From the NCBI GenBank assembly GCA_040882645.1, contig JBBEAX010000094.1, positions 1 through 58,364 on the forward strand: DNA of 58,364 bases. The letters run 5' to 3'. Source of the DNA: JAUYIV01 sp040882645. GTDB lineage: Bacteria > Actinomycetota > Acidimicrobiia > Spongiisociales > UBA11373. The notes beneath the pieces are model-generated. The model searched no databases and had not been told where the DNA came from. It saw nothing but the letters and a program-made list of their open reading frames with translations. This document shows positions 1 to 7,689 of the stretch, piece after piece; within the stretch, counting starts at the first letter, position 1; each line of letters begins with the position of its first letter. Made by a program: the position numbers and the translations under genes.

Positions 1-134
1 CCGCAGGGGGAGGTGGCGCCGCCCGCAGGGCGGTGACGGAGGGGCCGTGCGGCGGCCCGACGCGTTTCCTCCCCCGCAGGGGGCGCTGGCGCCGCCCGCA
101 GGGCGGTGACGGAGGGGCCGTGCGGCGGCCCGAC
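1..134. repeat. GC-rich REP-like intergenic repeat, two tandem copies
   Basis: Two copies of a roughly 65-bp unit lie head to tail, the first cut by the window edge and the second starting near 69. Each contains short hairpins (CTCCCCC-GCA-GGGGGAG type in better copies and CCGCCC-GCA-GGGCGG) and ends with GGAGGGGCCGTGCGGCGGCCC. A third copy lies at 1041. The unit sits only outside genes, like REP elements. No coding potential is evident. Confidence 0.7.
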
Positions 135-143
135 AAACCGACA

Positions 144-149
144 TACGAT
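144..149 (+). promoter_or_regulatory. -10 box (TACGAT) of a probable leaderless start
   Basis: TACGAT ends seven bases before the ATG at 157, which would place the transcript start at or next to the start codon. There is no Shine-Dalgarno sequence before this ATG. The same geometry recurs before several other genes in the window. Confidence 0.5.
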
Positions 150-156
150 TCCCCCC

Positions 157-1023
157 ATGACCGGTTTGATTCGCACTGCTACTCCTGAGGACATTCCGCC
201 GATCTCGGAGTGGACGCGCGACACGTTCCCCTGGGGGGACTACATCCCGTACGTCTTGGAGCGGTGGATCGCCGACGAGACGGGGCGGGTATTCGTCGGG
301 GAGGTCGATGGCGCGGTGGTGGCCATGGGCCGGGTGGGGATGCTGGCGCCAAATGAGGCCTGGGCGCAGGGGATGCGGGTCCATCCCGACCACCGGCGCC
401 AGGGCCACGGTCTACGGATCACCAATGCAATGTCTGCCTGGGCGACGGAGCAGGGCGCCAAGGTGATCCGGCTGTCGGTGGAGACCTTCAACACGAGCGC
501 CCAGGGTCAAGTGGCGGCCGCGGGATTCCACCGGGTGAGCGACTGGGTGCACACCGAGCGTGCCATTGGGGAAAGCTCGCCGGTACCGGAGGGCAACGGC
601 GGCAAGCGGGTGTCACCTGCCGAGCGGCTACGGACTGCCCACTCTGCCGAGGCGGAGGCGGCGTACATGTCATGGACCGGAGGCGAGCTGGCCCGCGTCG
701 GGCACAACATGTACCAGATCAACTGGCGGTGGCAGCAGATGACCCTCGACCACCTGATTCAGGCGGCGCGCGATCAGTGGCTCCTGGAGGGCCGGCCCGG
801 ATGGGCAATCGCCGAGCACGACGACGACGAGTACCTGGTCCATTGGCTGGAGACGACGCCCGCCGACGCCCGGGCGATGGTCCTCGCCCTGGTCGACCGG
901 GCCGCCGAATCAGCCGCCGAAACCCTCGAGGTGATGATCCCCGCCGTCCCCTGGCTCGAGCGAGAACTCAAGCGCCTCGGCTTCGAGAGCCACCCCCTAT
1001 CGGTGTGGGCGAGGGCGCTGTAG
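157..1023 (+). CDS. GNAT family N-acetyltransferase (tandem GNAT)
   Basis: A 288-residue protein of the Gcn5-related acetyltransferase fold, which moves an acetyl group from acetyl-CoA to an amine. The N-terminal half has the acetyl-CoA pyrophosphate-binding loop RRQGHG preceded by the GMRVHPDHR beta-4 strand and followed by a typical SVETFNTSAQ strand. The C-terminal half (about residue 170 on) looks like a second, degenerate GNAT unit ending in LGFESHPLSVWAR. I chose the ATG at 157 because the longer frame starts inside the upstream repeat. The substrate cannot be told from the sequence. No operon partner. Confidence 0.85.
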   Translation: MTGLIRTATPEDIPPISEWTRDTFPWGDYIPYVLERWIADETGRVFVGEVDGAVVAMGRVGMLAPNEAWAQGMRVHPDHRRQGHGLRITNAMSAWATEQGAKVIRLSVETFNTSAQGQVAAAGFHRVSDWVHTERAIGESSPVPEGNGGKRVSPAERLRTAHSAEAEAAYMSWTGGELARVGHNMYQINWRWQQMTLDHLIQAARDQWLLEGRPGWAIAEHDDDEYLVHWLETTPADARAMVLALVDRAAESAAETLEVMIPAVPWLERELKRLGFESHPLSVWARAL

Positions 1024-1040
1024 GTCGGTGATCGCGTCTC

Positions 1041-1186
1041 CTCCCCCGCAGGGGGAGGTGGCACCGCCCGAAGGGCGGTGACGGAGGGGCCGTGGGGGGG
1101 GGGGGGGGGGNNNNNNNNNNCCCCCCCACAGCCCCCTCCCCTCAGTCGCTCCGCTCCCTCGGTACTCCCCCCTGCGGGGGGAGAGA
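1041..1186. repeat. REP-like repeat copies around an assembly gap (N 1111-1120)
   Basis: A third copy of the repeat at the window start begins at 1041 and runs into a 17-base G homopolymer (1094-1110), ten N, then seven C. After the gap comes a diverged inverted copy ending in a CTCCCCC...GGGGGAG-type hairpin near 1163-1186. The homopolymers beside the gap are probably assembly artefacts, so the true length here is unknown. Confidence 0.65.
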
Positions 1187-1225
1187 CAAAACCACGCCGA
1201 TCTGACGAGCCCTTCCCTCTTACCA

Positions 1226-1253
1226 ATCGCGTATCGCGTATCGCTAATCGCGG
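1226..1253. repeat. Heptanucleotide array, four units
   Basis: Four consecutive 7-mers in register: ATCGCGT, ATCGCGT, ATCGCTA, ATCGCGG. It lies just downstream of the DHOD-like gene (minus strand), between it and the REP-like repeat. It belongs to the window-wide family of 7-bp intergenic arrays. Confidence 0.75.
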
Positions 1254-1278
1254 GGAGGACGCCCAAAGGGCGGCCGAC

Positions 1279-2277
1279 CTATCCCACGTCATATGACGCC
1301 AGGGTCTCCATGTAGTTGGCGCGTTCGAGGGCGCCGGGGTTGGGGGCGGCGCCGGCGCTCATCGAGCCCTTCATCTGCTCCACCGATTCGTACTCGCGCT
1401 CCTGGAGCCAGTCGACCAGACCATCGCGAATCTCGCTCATCCGGCCGGGGCCGTGGCGGAGGAGCGCCGAGGCAAGCATGGTCACGTCGGCGCCGGCGAG
1501 GAGCAGCTTGGCGACGTCGAGGTGGCTGTGGACCCCTGTGGTGGCCGCCAATGAGGCGTCGATCCGGTCCCGCAGCAAGGCGATCCACCTGAGCGGCAGC
1601 CGCAGCTCCGCCGAGGTGCTCAACTGCACGTCGGGAACGATTTGCAGGTTCTCGAGGTCGATGTCGGGCTGGTAGAAGCGGTTGAAGATGACCAGCCCGT
1701 CGGCACCCGCATCGACTAGTCGGCGCGCCATGTGCCCCAGCGACGAGAAGAACGGGCCGATTTTCACCGCCACCGGCACCGCGACGACCCGCCGCACCGA
1801 TTCGACGACCGACAGATAGCGACGCTCGACCTCCTCGCCGCTTTCGTCGACGTCGGCGGCGATGAAGTACACGTTGAGTTCCACGGCATCGGCTCCGGAG
1901 GCTTCGATGCGGCGGGCGTAGTTCGTCCACCCGCCCGGCGAGGCGCCGTTCAAGGACGCGATCACCGGAACGGACAGCTCTCGCCGGGCGCGGCGGACGA
2001 GGTCCAGGTAGTGGTCGGGGCCGGTGTTGTAGGCGGCAATCTCCGGAAGGTAAGAGCTCGCCTCGGCATGGGAGTCGGTACCGCTCATCAGTGCCGCATG
2101 AAGCGCGAGCGATACGCGCTCGATCTGCTCCTCGAACAGTGAGGGGAGCACCACCGCGGCGGCGCCCGCCTCCTGGAGCCGCAAGAGGCGATCGACATCG
2201 CGGCCGATCGGCGACGCCGACACGACCAGCGGAGTGGCGAGAGTCATCCCCAAGTAGGTGGTGTCGAGCCGGATCAC
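1279..2277 (-). CDS. Dihydroorotate dehydrogenase-like flavoprotein
   Basis: A 332-residue TIM-barrel protein of the dihydroorotate dehydrogenase family, starting IRLDTTYLGMTLATPLVVSA and carrying the FMN-barrel segments VIASLNG, AVELNVYF, AVKIGPFF and GADGLVIFNRF. The GTG start overlaps the nifJ stop codon by four bases (GTGA), so it is translationally coupled to pyruvate:ferredoxin oxidoreductase. Pairing of DHOD-like proteins with nifJ is seen in other bacteria, and the partner role is not established. It is not the pyrimidine gene by context, since no other pyr gene is nearby. An oxidoreductase taking ferredoxin or flavin electrons is an inference. Confidence 0.85.
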   Translation of the reverse strand: MIRLDTTYLGMTLATPLVVSASPIGRDVDRLLRLQEAGAAAVVLPSLFEEQIERVSLALHAALMSGTDSHAEASSYLPEIAAYNTGPDHYLDLVRRARRELSVPVIASLNGASPGGWTNYARRIEASGADAVELNVYFIAADVDESGEEVERRYLSVVESVRRVVAVPVAVKIGPFFSSLGHMARRLVDAGADGLVIFNRFYQPDIDLENLQIVPDVQLSTSAELRLPLRWIALLRDRIDASLAATTGVHSHLDVAKLLLAGADVTMLASALLRHGPGRMSEIRDGLVDWLQEREYESVEQMKGSMSAGAAPNPGALERANYMETLASYDVG

Positions 2278-5200
2278 TCTGATGTCTCCTCTCCTGGCAG
2301 CCCTCGCTCGAGTCCGGCGAGCTGTTCGTAGAAGCGGCGCCGCTCGGTGATGTCCTCCTGTGCGGCTCGCATGAGTGCCTCTGCCCCCTCCGGATTGGCC
2401 GCGGCGAGCATGGCGAAGCGCGCCTCGGTGCGAGCAAAGTCCGCGAAGGGGATGGATGGCGGCCGTGAGTCGAGCTTGAACGGGTGCTCGTCAGAGGCGG
2501 CGAGCCGGGGATCGAAGCGATACATCTCCCAATACCCGCTGGCCGCCGCTTCCTTTTGATGGCCGATCTGCTCGCTGAGATCGAACCCGTGAGCGATGCA
2601 GGGGCTATAGGCGATGATCAGTGAGGGTCCGTCGTACGACTCGGCCTCGGCGAACGCCTTGACCGTCTGGGTCATGTTCGCCCCCATGGCGATCTGGGCC
2701 ACATACACGTTCCCGTACGCCATGGCGATCATCCCGAGATCCTTCTTGCCGGTGGGCTTGCCCCCGGCCGCGAACTTGGCGACCGCGGCACGAGCCGTCG
2801 CCTTCGACGCCTGCCCGCCCGTGTTGGAGTACACCTCGGTATCGAGCACGAGCACATTGACGTTGCGGCCGCTGGCCAGCACATGGTCCAGGCCCCCGAA
2901 CCCGATGTCATAGGCCCAGCCGTCGCCACCAACGATCCATACGCTCTTGCGGATCAGGGCGTCGAGTTGTGAGAGGCCCGCGGCGGCCTCTGCCCCGCTC
3001 GCCGCCTCCAGCCGTTCGCGGGCCGCGGCGACCCGCATCCGTTGGTCGAAGAGCCCCGCCTCGTCGTCTTGCTTTGCAGCGATGAGTGCTTCGGCGAGCT
3101 CCGCCCCGACCGTCCCGGAGAGACCCCGAATGATCTGGGCGGCAGAGTCGCGACGGGCGTCGGCGGCGAGACGAAGTCCGAGACCGAATTCGGCGTTGTC
3201 CTCGAACAACGAGTTCGCCCATGCCGGGCCGCGGCCGGCAGCGTCCACCGCCCACGGGGTCGTGGGAAGGTTGCCGCCGTAGATCGAGGAGCAGCCAGTG
3301 GCGTTGGCCACGATCATCCGGTCCCCGAACATCTGCGAGATCAGCTTCAGGTAGGGCGTCTCGCCACAGCCAGAGCACGCTCCCGAGAACTCGAACAGCG
3401 GACGGAGTGCCTGGGAGCCCTTGACCGAGGCCACCGACACCTCCTGGCGGTCGATGTCGGGGAGTCCGAGGAAGTAGTCGAACCGCTGCCGCTCAAGCTC
3501 GAGGTGATCGTCCTTCGGCTCCATGTTGATGGCCTTGTGCCGGACGACTTCCTTGCTGTTGGCCGGACAGACATCGACACACACCGAACAGCCGGTGCAG
3601 TCGTCGGGTGCCACCTGGATGACCAATCGGCGGTCGGGAAAATCCTTGCCGACCGTGTCGCGGTGGGGATAGCCGGGGGGCGCGCCATCGAGATCGCCGG
3701 GTTCGACGTACTTGATGCGGATGGCAGCGTGCGGGCAGACCAGGGCGCACCGACCACAGTCGATGCAGATCGCCGGATCCCAGATGGGGATCTCGTGAGC
3801 GATCGACCGCTTCTCGAACCGAGTGGTCGCGGTGGGGAAGGTGCCGTCGATCGGCATGGCGCTGACGGGCAGCCGATCGCCCCGGCCCCGAATGATCTCG
3901 GCGGTCACCCACCGCACGAATTCAGGTGCGTCGTCAGGCACCGGCGAGAGCATTAGGCCGCCGCCCGAGACCGTGGCGGGCACCTCGACTTCGGCCAGGC
4001 CCGCGATCGCCGCGTCGACGGCGGCGTGGTTCCGCTGCACCACCGCCTCACCGCGCTTGCCGTAGGTGGCCTCGATCGATTCCTTTATGTAGCGGACTGC
4101 GGCGTCGGTCGGCAGCAGATCGGTCAGTGCGAAAAAGCAAGTCTGCAGCACCGTGTTGACCCGCTGCCCCAGCCCGGCCTCCCCGGCCACTTCGAAGGCG
4201 TCGATCACGAACAGCCGAAGGTCCTTGTCGATCATCTGCTGCTGCACCTCGGTCGGCAGGTGCTGCCAGACCTCGTCGGCCGGGTACTGGGTGTTGAGCA
4301 GGACGGTCGCCCCGCGGGCGGCCCGCCGGAGCACATCGACGCGCTCGAGCAACCCGAACTGGTGGCAGCCGATGAAGCGCGCTTCGTCGACCAAATAGGA
4401 GGACTGGATCGGCTGCGGAGAGAACCGCAGGTGGGACACGGTTCGGGACCCCGACTTCTTCGAGTCGAATACGAAGTAGCCCTGGACCTGCAGGTCGGTG
4501 TGCTCCCCGACGATCTTGACGGTGTTCTTGTTGGCCCCGACCGTCCCGTCACTGCCGAGCCCAAAGAACAATGCCCCATACACCCCATCCGAGCCGGTGC
4601 GGAAGGACTCATCGACACCGAGCGAGAGCCCGGTCACGTCGTCGTCGATACCAACGGTGAAACGCTTCTTGGGTTCGTCGGCTGCGGCCTCGTCGAACAC
4701 GGCCTTTGCCATCGCCGGGGTGAATTCCTTGGAGGCGAGCCCATAGCGCCCGCCGATCACCCGGGGCATGGGCCTTCCATCGACCGCCCCTTCGGCAAGA
4801 GCGACCACCACATCCTGAAAGAGTGGCTCCCCGGTGGCGCCGGGCTCCTTGGTGCGGTCGAGCACTGCCACGGTGGTCGCCGAGGCGGGTAGCGCTTCGA
4901 GGAACGATGGCATGTCGAACGGCCGGTAGAGGCGCACCGTGACCAGGCCGACTCGCTCTCCGTCGGCGACCATCCGTTCGACCGCCTCGGCCGCCGCTCC
5001 GGCTCCGGATCCCATCAGCACGATCACCCGATCGGGCTCAGGATGACCCACGTAGTCGAACAGGCGATAGCGGCGTCCCACCAGGTCATTCAGCCGGTCC
5101 ATGGCCGCCATCACCTTCCCGGCGACGGCGTCGTAGTAGGAGTTGGCCGCCTCCCGTGCCTGGAAGAAGACATCGGGATCCTGGGCGCTGCCTCGCAGCA

Positions 5201-5843
5201 CCGGCCGTTCCGGTTCGAGGGAACGGAGCCGATGGGCGACGATCGCGGCCGGATCGAGCATCGCGGTGAGGTCGTCGTCGCTCAGCCGTTCGATCTTGGC
5301 GATCTCGTGCGAGGTGCGGAACCCGTCGAAGAAGTGAAGGAAGGGGATGCGGGTGTCGAGCGCCGCAACGTGGGCGATGGCCGCGAAGTCCTGGGCCTCC
5401 TGCACCGACGACGAAGCCAGCATGGCGAAGCCGGTGGTGCGGGCCGCCATGACGTCGCTGTGATCACCGAAGATCGACAGGGCATGGGTTGCCACCGCTC
5501 GGGCCGCCACATGGATCACCCCCGGGGACAACTCCCCTGAGATCTTGAACATGTTGGGGAGCATCAACAAAAGCCCCTGGGAAGCGGTGAAAGTGCTCGT
5601 GAGGGCGCCGCCCTGCAGCGCTCCGTGGATGGTGCCAGCGGCGCCTGCCTCACTCTGGAGTTCGACGACGATCGGCACCGTCCCCCACAGGTTGGGCTCC
5701 CCGGCGTTCGACCATGCGTCTGCCAGCTCCCCCATCGCGGTGGCGGGGGTGATCGGGTAGATGGCGATCACCTCACTCAGCCGATGGGCGACATAAGCCG
5801 CCGCCTCGTTTCCGTCGACGGTGACGATGGCCCTCGCCACCAT
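2274..5843 (-). CDS. nifJ: Pyruvate:ferredoxin (flavodoxin) oxidoreductase
   Basis: A single-chain, 1189-residue pyruvate:ferredoxin oxidoreductase converting pyruvate and CoA to acetyl-CoA and CO2 with reduced ferredoxin. Seen in order: the N-terminal domain with YPITPATAMGE, the 2Fe... ferredoxin-like insert with two 4Fe-4S motifs, CIDCGRCALVCP near residue 693 and CTGCSVCVDVCP near 749, then the thiamine-diphosphate domain with CSGCGETPY and NATGCSS. Length is normal for the family. The ATG at 5843 is preceded by GGGAGGGG, so I prefer it to an upstream in-frame start. Ferredoxin-linked pyruvate oxidation fits with the oxygen-tolerant-type hydrogenase elsewhere in the window. No other nif gene is present, so nitrogen fixation is not implied. 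Confidence 0.95.
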   Translation of the reverse strand: MVARAIVTVDGNEAAAYVAHRLSEVIAIYPITPATAMGELADAWSNAGEPNLWGTVPIVVELQSEAGAAGTIHGALQGGALTSTFTASQGLLLMLPNMFKISGELSPGVIHVAARAVATHALSIFGDHSDVMAARTTGFAMLASSSVQEAQDFAAIAHVAALDTRIPFLHFFDGFRTSHEIAKIERLSDDDLTAMLDPAAIVAHRLRSLEPERPVLRGSAQDPDVFFQAREAANSYYDAVAGKVMAAMDRLNDLVGRRYRLFDYVGHPEPDRVIVLMGSGAGAAAEAVERMVADGERVGLVTVRLYRPFDMPSFLEALPASATTVAVLDRTKEPGATGEPLFQDVVVALAEGAVDGRPMPRVIGGRYGLASKEFTPAMAKAVFDEAAADEPKKRFTVGIDDDVTGLSLGVDESFRTGSDGVYGALFFGLGSDGTVGANKNTVKIVGEHTDLQVQGYFVFDSKKSGSRTVSHLRFSPQPIQSSYLVDEARFIGCHQFGLLERVDVLRRAARGATVLLNTQYPADEVWQHLPTEVQQQMIDKDLRLFVIDAFEVAGEAGLGQRVNTVLQTCFFALTDLLPTDAAVRYIKESIEATYGKRGEAVVQRNHAAVDAAIAGLAEVEVPATVSGGGLMLSPVPDDAPEFVRWVTAEIIRGRGDRLPVSAMPIDGTFPTATTRFEKRSIAHEIPIWDPAICIDCGRCALVCPHAAIRIKYVEPGDLDGAPPGYPHRDTVGKDFPDRRLVIQVAPDDCTGCSVCVDVCPANSKEVVRHKAINMEPKDDHLELERQRFDYFLGLPDIDRQEVSVASVKGSQALRPLFEFSGACSGCGETPYLKLISQMFGDRMIVANATGCSSIYGGNLPTTPWAVDAAGRGPAWANSLFEDNAEFGLGLRLAADARRDSAAQIIRGLSGTVGAELAEALIAAKQDDEAGLFDQRMRVAAARERLEAASGAEAAAGLSQLDALIRKSVWIVGGDGWAYDIGFGGLDHVLASGRNVNVLVLDTEVYSNTGGQASKATARAAVAKFAAGGKPTGKKDLGMIAMAYGNVYVAQIAMGANMTQTVKAFAEAESYDGPSLIIAYSPCIAHGFDLSEQIGHQKEAAASGYWEMYRFDPRLAASDEHPFKLDSRPPSIPFADFARTEARFAMLAAANPEGAEALMRAAQEDITERRRFYEQLAGLERGLPGEETSE

Positions 5844-5940
5844 TACCCCTCCCAGTGATCGCGTATCACCAGCATCCACCGGGCGAGCCGCCATGGATAG
5901 GGCCGCGAGAGGACCCCCAGGGGGCCGGAAGGCCCTAGGG

Positions 5941-5968
5941 AGTCAAGAATCAAGATTCAAGAGTCAAG
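5941..5968. repeat. Heptanucleotide array, four units (AGTCAAG type)
   Basis: Units AGTCAAG, AATCAAG, ATTCAAG, AGTCAAG in one register, upstream of nifJ. The same AGTCAAG unit appears at 58296-58309 near the other end of the window. Confidence 0.75.
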
Positions 5969-6004
5969 ACGTCGTCCGCTGAGACGGCGAAGCCTCCGGC
6001 GGGG

Positions 6005-6130
6005 TCTCGCCTTTCGCCCTTCGCCTTCTCTTGGCTCTTGGCCGCTGGCCGTCGGCCGTCGGCAGTTGGCTGTTGGCTCTTGGCTCTTGGCTCTTGGCTC
6101 TTGGCTCTTGGCTCTTGGCTCTTGGCTCTC
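6005..6130. repeat. Long heptanucleotide array, 18 units in one register
   Basis: An uninterrupted 126-bp run of 7-mers: TCTCGCC, TTTCGCC, CTTCGCC, TTCTCTT, GGCTCTT, GGCCGCT, GGCCGTC twice, GGCAGTT, GGCTGTT, GGCTCTT seven times, GGCTCTC. It ends three bases from the stop codon of the EamA gene (minus strand). The gradual change of unit within a constant frame looks like slippage plus point mutation of a single array. Confidence 0.9.
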
Positions 6131-6132
6131 TC

Positions 6133-7017
6133 CTACAGGTCGGGAACGGGTTCGGGCGGGCGTTCTCGGGCGAGGACCAGCAGGCCCGTCGACACCAGGG
6201 CGATGCCGACGATCGTGGTGGCCCTGGTCGGCTCGTCGAGCACGGTCATTCCGAGGATCGCCGCGGTCACGGGCTCGGCGAGGGTCAGGGTCGCCGCGAC
6301 CGCCACGGGCGTTCCCCGCAGGCCATGGGCGAAGAGAATGTACGAGAAGGCGGTGGCAGCCACGGTGAGCCAGAGGGCCACCAACAATCCTCGGGTGGTC
6401 GTCAGCCAGGCTGTCTCGACGAACAGCAGAGCCGGTGCGAGCAGCACCGCGGCGCCGGTGAACACCACTCCGGCGACAAAGACCGGCGGATAGCGGTCCA
6501 GTAGCGACTTGACCGCCACCAGATAGACGGCCCAGACGAGACCGGCCGCGAGATTGAGGCCCACTCCGAGAGGGTCCACTCCAGCCGCCCCACCGCCCGA
6601 CACCAGCAGGACGGCTCCGATCACGGACACCGTCGTCGCCACCGCCCAACGGACGCCAAGTTTCTCCCCCCGAAGCGCCCACGCCATGAGTCCCGCCAGG
6701 ATCGGCCCGCTGCCGATCGTCACGATCGTGCCGACGGCCACCCCGGTGCGTTCCACGCCGGAGAAGAACAGGGGCTGCGAGACGGCCATCGTCAGCACCG
6801 CGGCGATCAGCGACCACCCCCACATCTGCCGAAGGGGGGCGGTCCGGCGGGTCGCCAAGGCGTAGAGGACCAGTGTTGCGCCGCCCGCCATACGAACGAC
6901 CCCGACCGCAATCGGCGAGATGCCCTCCGGCCCGAGGGCTTGTGCAGTACCCGTGGTTCCCCAGAGCGTGGCTGCGGCCAGCACCAGAAAGGGACCAGTA
7001 GCAACGAAGCGAGCCAT
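6133..7017 (-). CDS. EamA/DMT-family membrane transporter
   Basis: A 294-residue inner-membrane protein with about ten hydrophobic segments arranged as two EamA repeats, as in RhaT/RarD-type drug/metabolite transporters. The first repeat opens with LVLAAATLWGTTGTAQAL and the second with GLNLAAGLVWAVYLVAVK. It ends LVLARERPPEP, a common short cytoplasmic tail. Substrate unknown; exporters of amino acids or nucleobases are frequent in this family. The ATG at 7017 is chosen because the longer frame starts inside a repeat; TACTCT lies nine bases before it, so it may be leaderless. It is divergent from the LiaF-like gene. Confidence 0.85.
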   Translation of the reverse strand: MARFVATGPFLVLAAATLWGTTGTAQALGPEGISPIAVGVVRMAGGATLVLYALATRRTAPLRQMWGWSLIAAVLTMAVSQPLFFSGVERTGVAVGTIVTIGSGPILAGLMAWALRGEKLGVRWAVATTVSVIGAVLLVSGGGAAGVDPLGVGLNLAAGLVWAVYLVAVKSLLDRYPPVFVAGVVFTGAAVLLAPALLFVETAWLTTTRGLLVALWLTVAATAFSYILFAHGLRGTPVAVAATLTLAEPVTAAILGMTVLDEPTRATTIVGIALVSTGLLVLARERPPEPVPDL

Positions 7018-7045
7018 GAACGGAGGAGAGTAGGTCGGGCCTTGG

Positions 7046-7169
7046 TCAGCCGACAGCCAACAGCTAACAGCCAACAGCCAGGAATGAGACGCTCAGACCC
7101 GTAGTCGCGTACCAAGCAAGCGCAGGTGCCGCGCGTATCTGAACTGTGGGCTGTCGGCCGTCGGCCGTC
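7046..7169. repeat. Inverted pair of heptanucleotide arrays
   Basis: At 7046-7080 lie five units (TCAGCCG, ACAGCCA, ACAGCTA, ACAGCCA, ACAGCCA); at 7149-7169 lie three units (GGCTGTC, GGCCGTC, GGCCGTC) that are their reverse complement in type. The two arrays flank 68 bp in the divergent space between the EamA and LiaF-like genes and could pair as a hairpin. Confidence 0.75.
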
Positions 7170-7184
7170 GGCGTCCTTTCCAAC

Positions 7185-7190
7185 TACCGT
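7185..7190 (+). promoter_or_regulatory. -10 box (TACCGT) before the LiaF-like gene
   Basis: TACCGT ends nine bases before the ATG at 7200, with no Shine-Dalgarno sequence between. The phrase CTACCGT also precedes the starts at 24346 and 36294. Confidence 0.5.
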
Positions 7191-7199
7191 CCGGACCGC

Positions 7200-7652
7200 A
7201 TGCGTCGCGCTATCCGATTCCTCATCAAGTTCGTGATCCTCTGGGTCGCCATGCTGCTCATCGGGAGAGTGGCGTCGCGGCAGTTCGAGGGGGAGACCAC
7301 CCCGGACGACAACGAGTTCCGCATCCTCGGATTCATCGGCGGCCGGTCGGTCCACAGCAAAGCCACGGCGTTGCGTTCTGCCACCGTGCAGGTGATTGTC
7401 GGTGGCATCGACCTCGACCTACGCGGCGCGGCCCTCGACCCCACCGGCGCCCATCTCGCGCTCAAGGTGACGGTCGGAGGGATGAAGGTGGTGGTTCCAC
7501 CGACCTGGCGGGTCTACGTCGCCGAGGACGTTCGCGGTGGTGCGGTCGAAATCAACACTGAGCCACCGGAGACACTCGGTGACGACGCCCCCGTTCTCAC
7601 CATCGAAGCGGTCGTGCGCTCCGGCGGAATCGTCATCGACGCCGCCGACTGA
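7200..7652 (+). CDS. LiaF-like membrane protein
   Basis: A 150-residue protein with one N-terminal membrane helix (FLIKFVILWVAMLLIG) and a C-terminal beta-rich domain. That domain carries two glycine-rich repeats, IVGGIDLDLRGA and TVGGMKVVVPPTWRV, which match the pattern of the C-terminal domain of LiaF/cell-wall-active-antibiotic response proteins. The LiaF domain usually faces the cytoplasm and takes part in envelope-stress sensing in Firmicutes. A role here is inference only, and no two-component genes are adjacent. Start chosen by position after TACCGT; an in-frame GTG at 7146 lies in a repeat. Confidence 0.7.
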   Translation: MRRAIRFLIKFVILWVAMLLIGRVASRQFEGETTPDDNEFRILGFIGGRSVHSKATALRSATVQVIVGGIDLDLRGAALDPTGAHLALKVTVGGMKVVVPPTWRVYVAEDVRGGAVEINTEPPETLGDDAPVLTIEAVVRSGGIVIDAAD

Positions 7653-7661
7653 TCCGGCCTT

Positions 7662-7689
7662 CTCGCTAATCGCGCCTTGCTATTTGCGA
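7662..7689. repeat. Heptanucleotide array overlapping the glcF 3' end
   Basis: Units CTCGCTA, ATCGCGC, CTTGCTA, TTTGCGA in register. The array covers the glcF stop codon (7666-7668) and its last codons, so part of the GlcF C-terminus (SQIARRD) is encoded by the repeat. Confidence 0.7.

Noticed and set aside
1279..2277. Calling the DHOD-like gene pyrD
   Set aside because: Sequence style and coupling to nifJ point to the DHOD-like group, and no pyrimidine gene is near.
2274..5843. nifJ as evidence for nitrogen fixation
   Set aside because: The protein is a general pyruvate:ferredoxin oxidoreductase and no nifHDK or other nif gene is nearby.
6005..6130. CRISPR-like array
   Set aside because: Units are seven bases with no spacers, and no cas gene is present.
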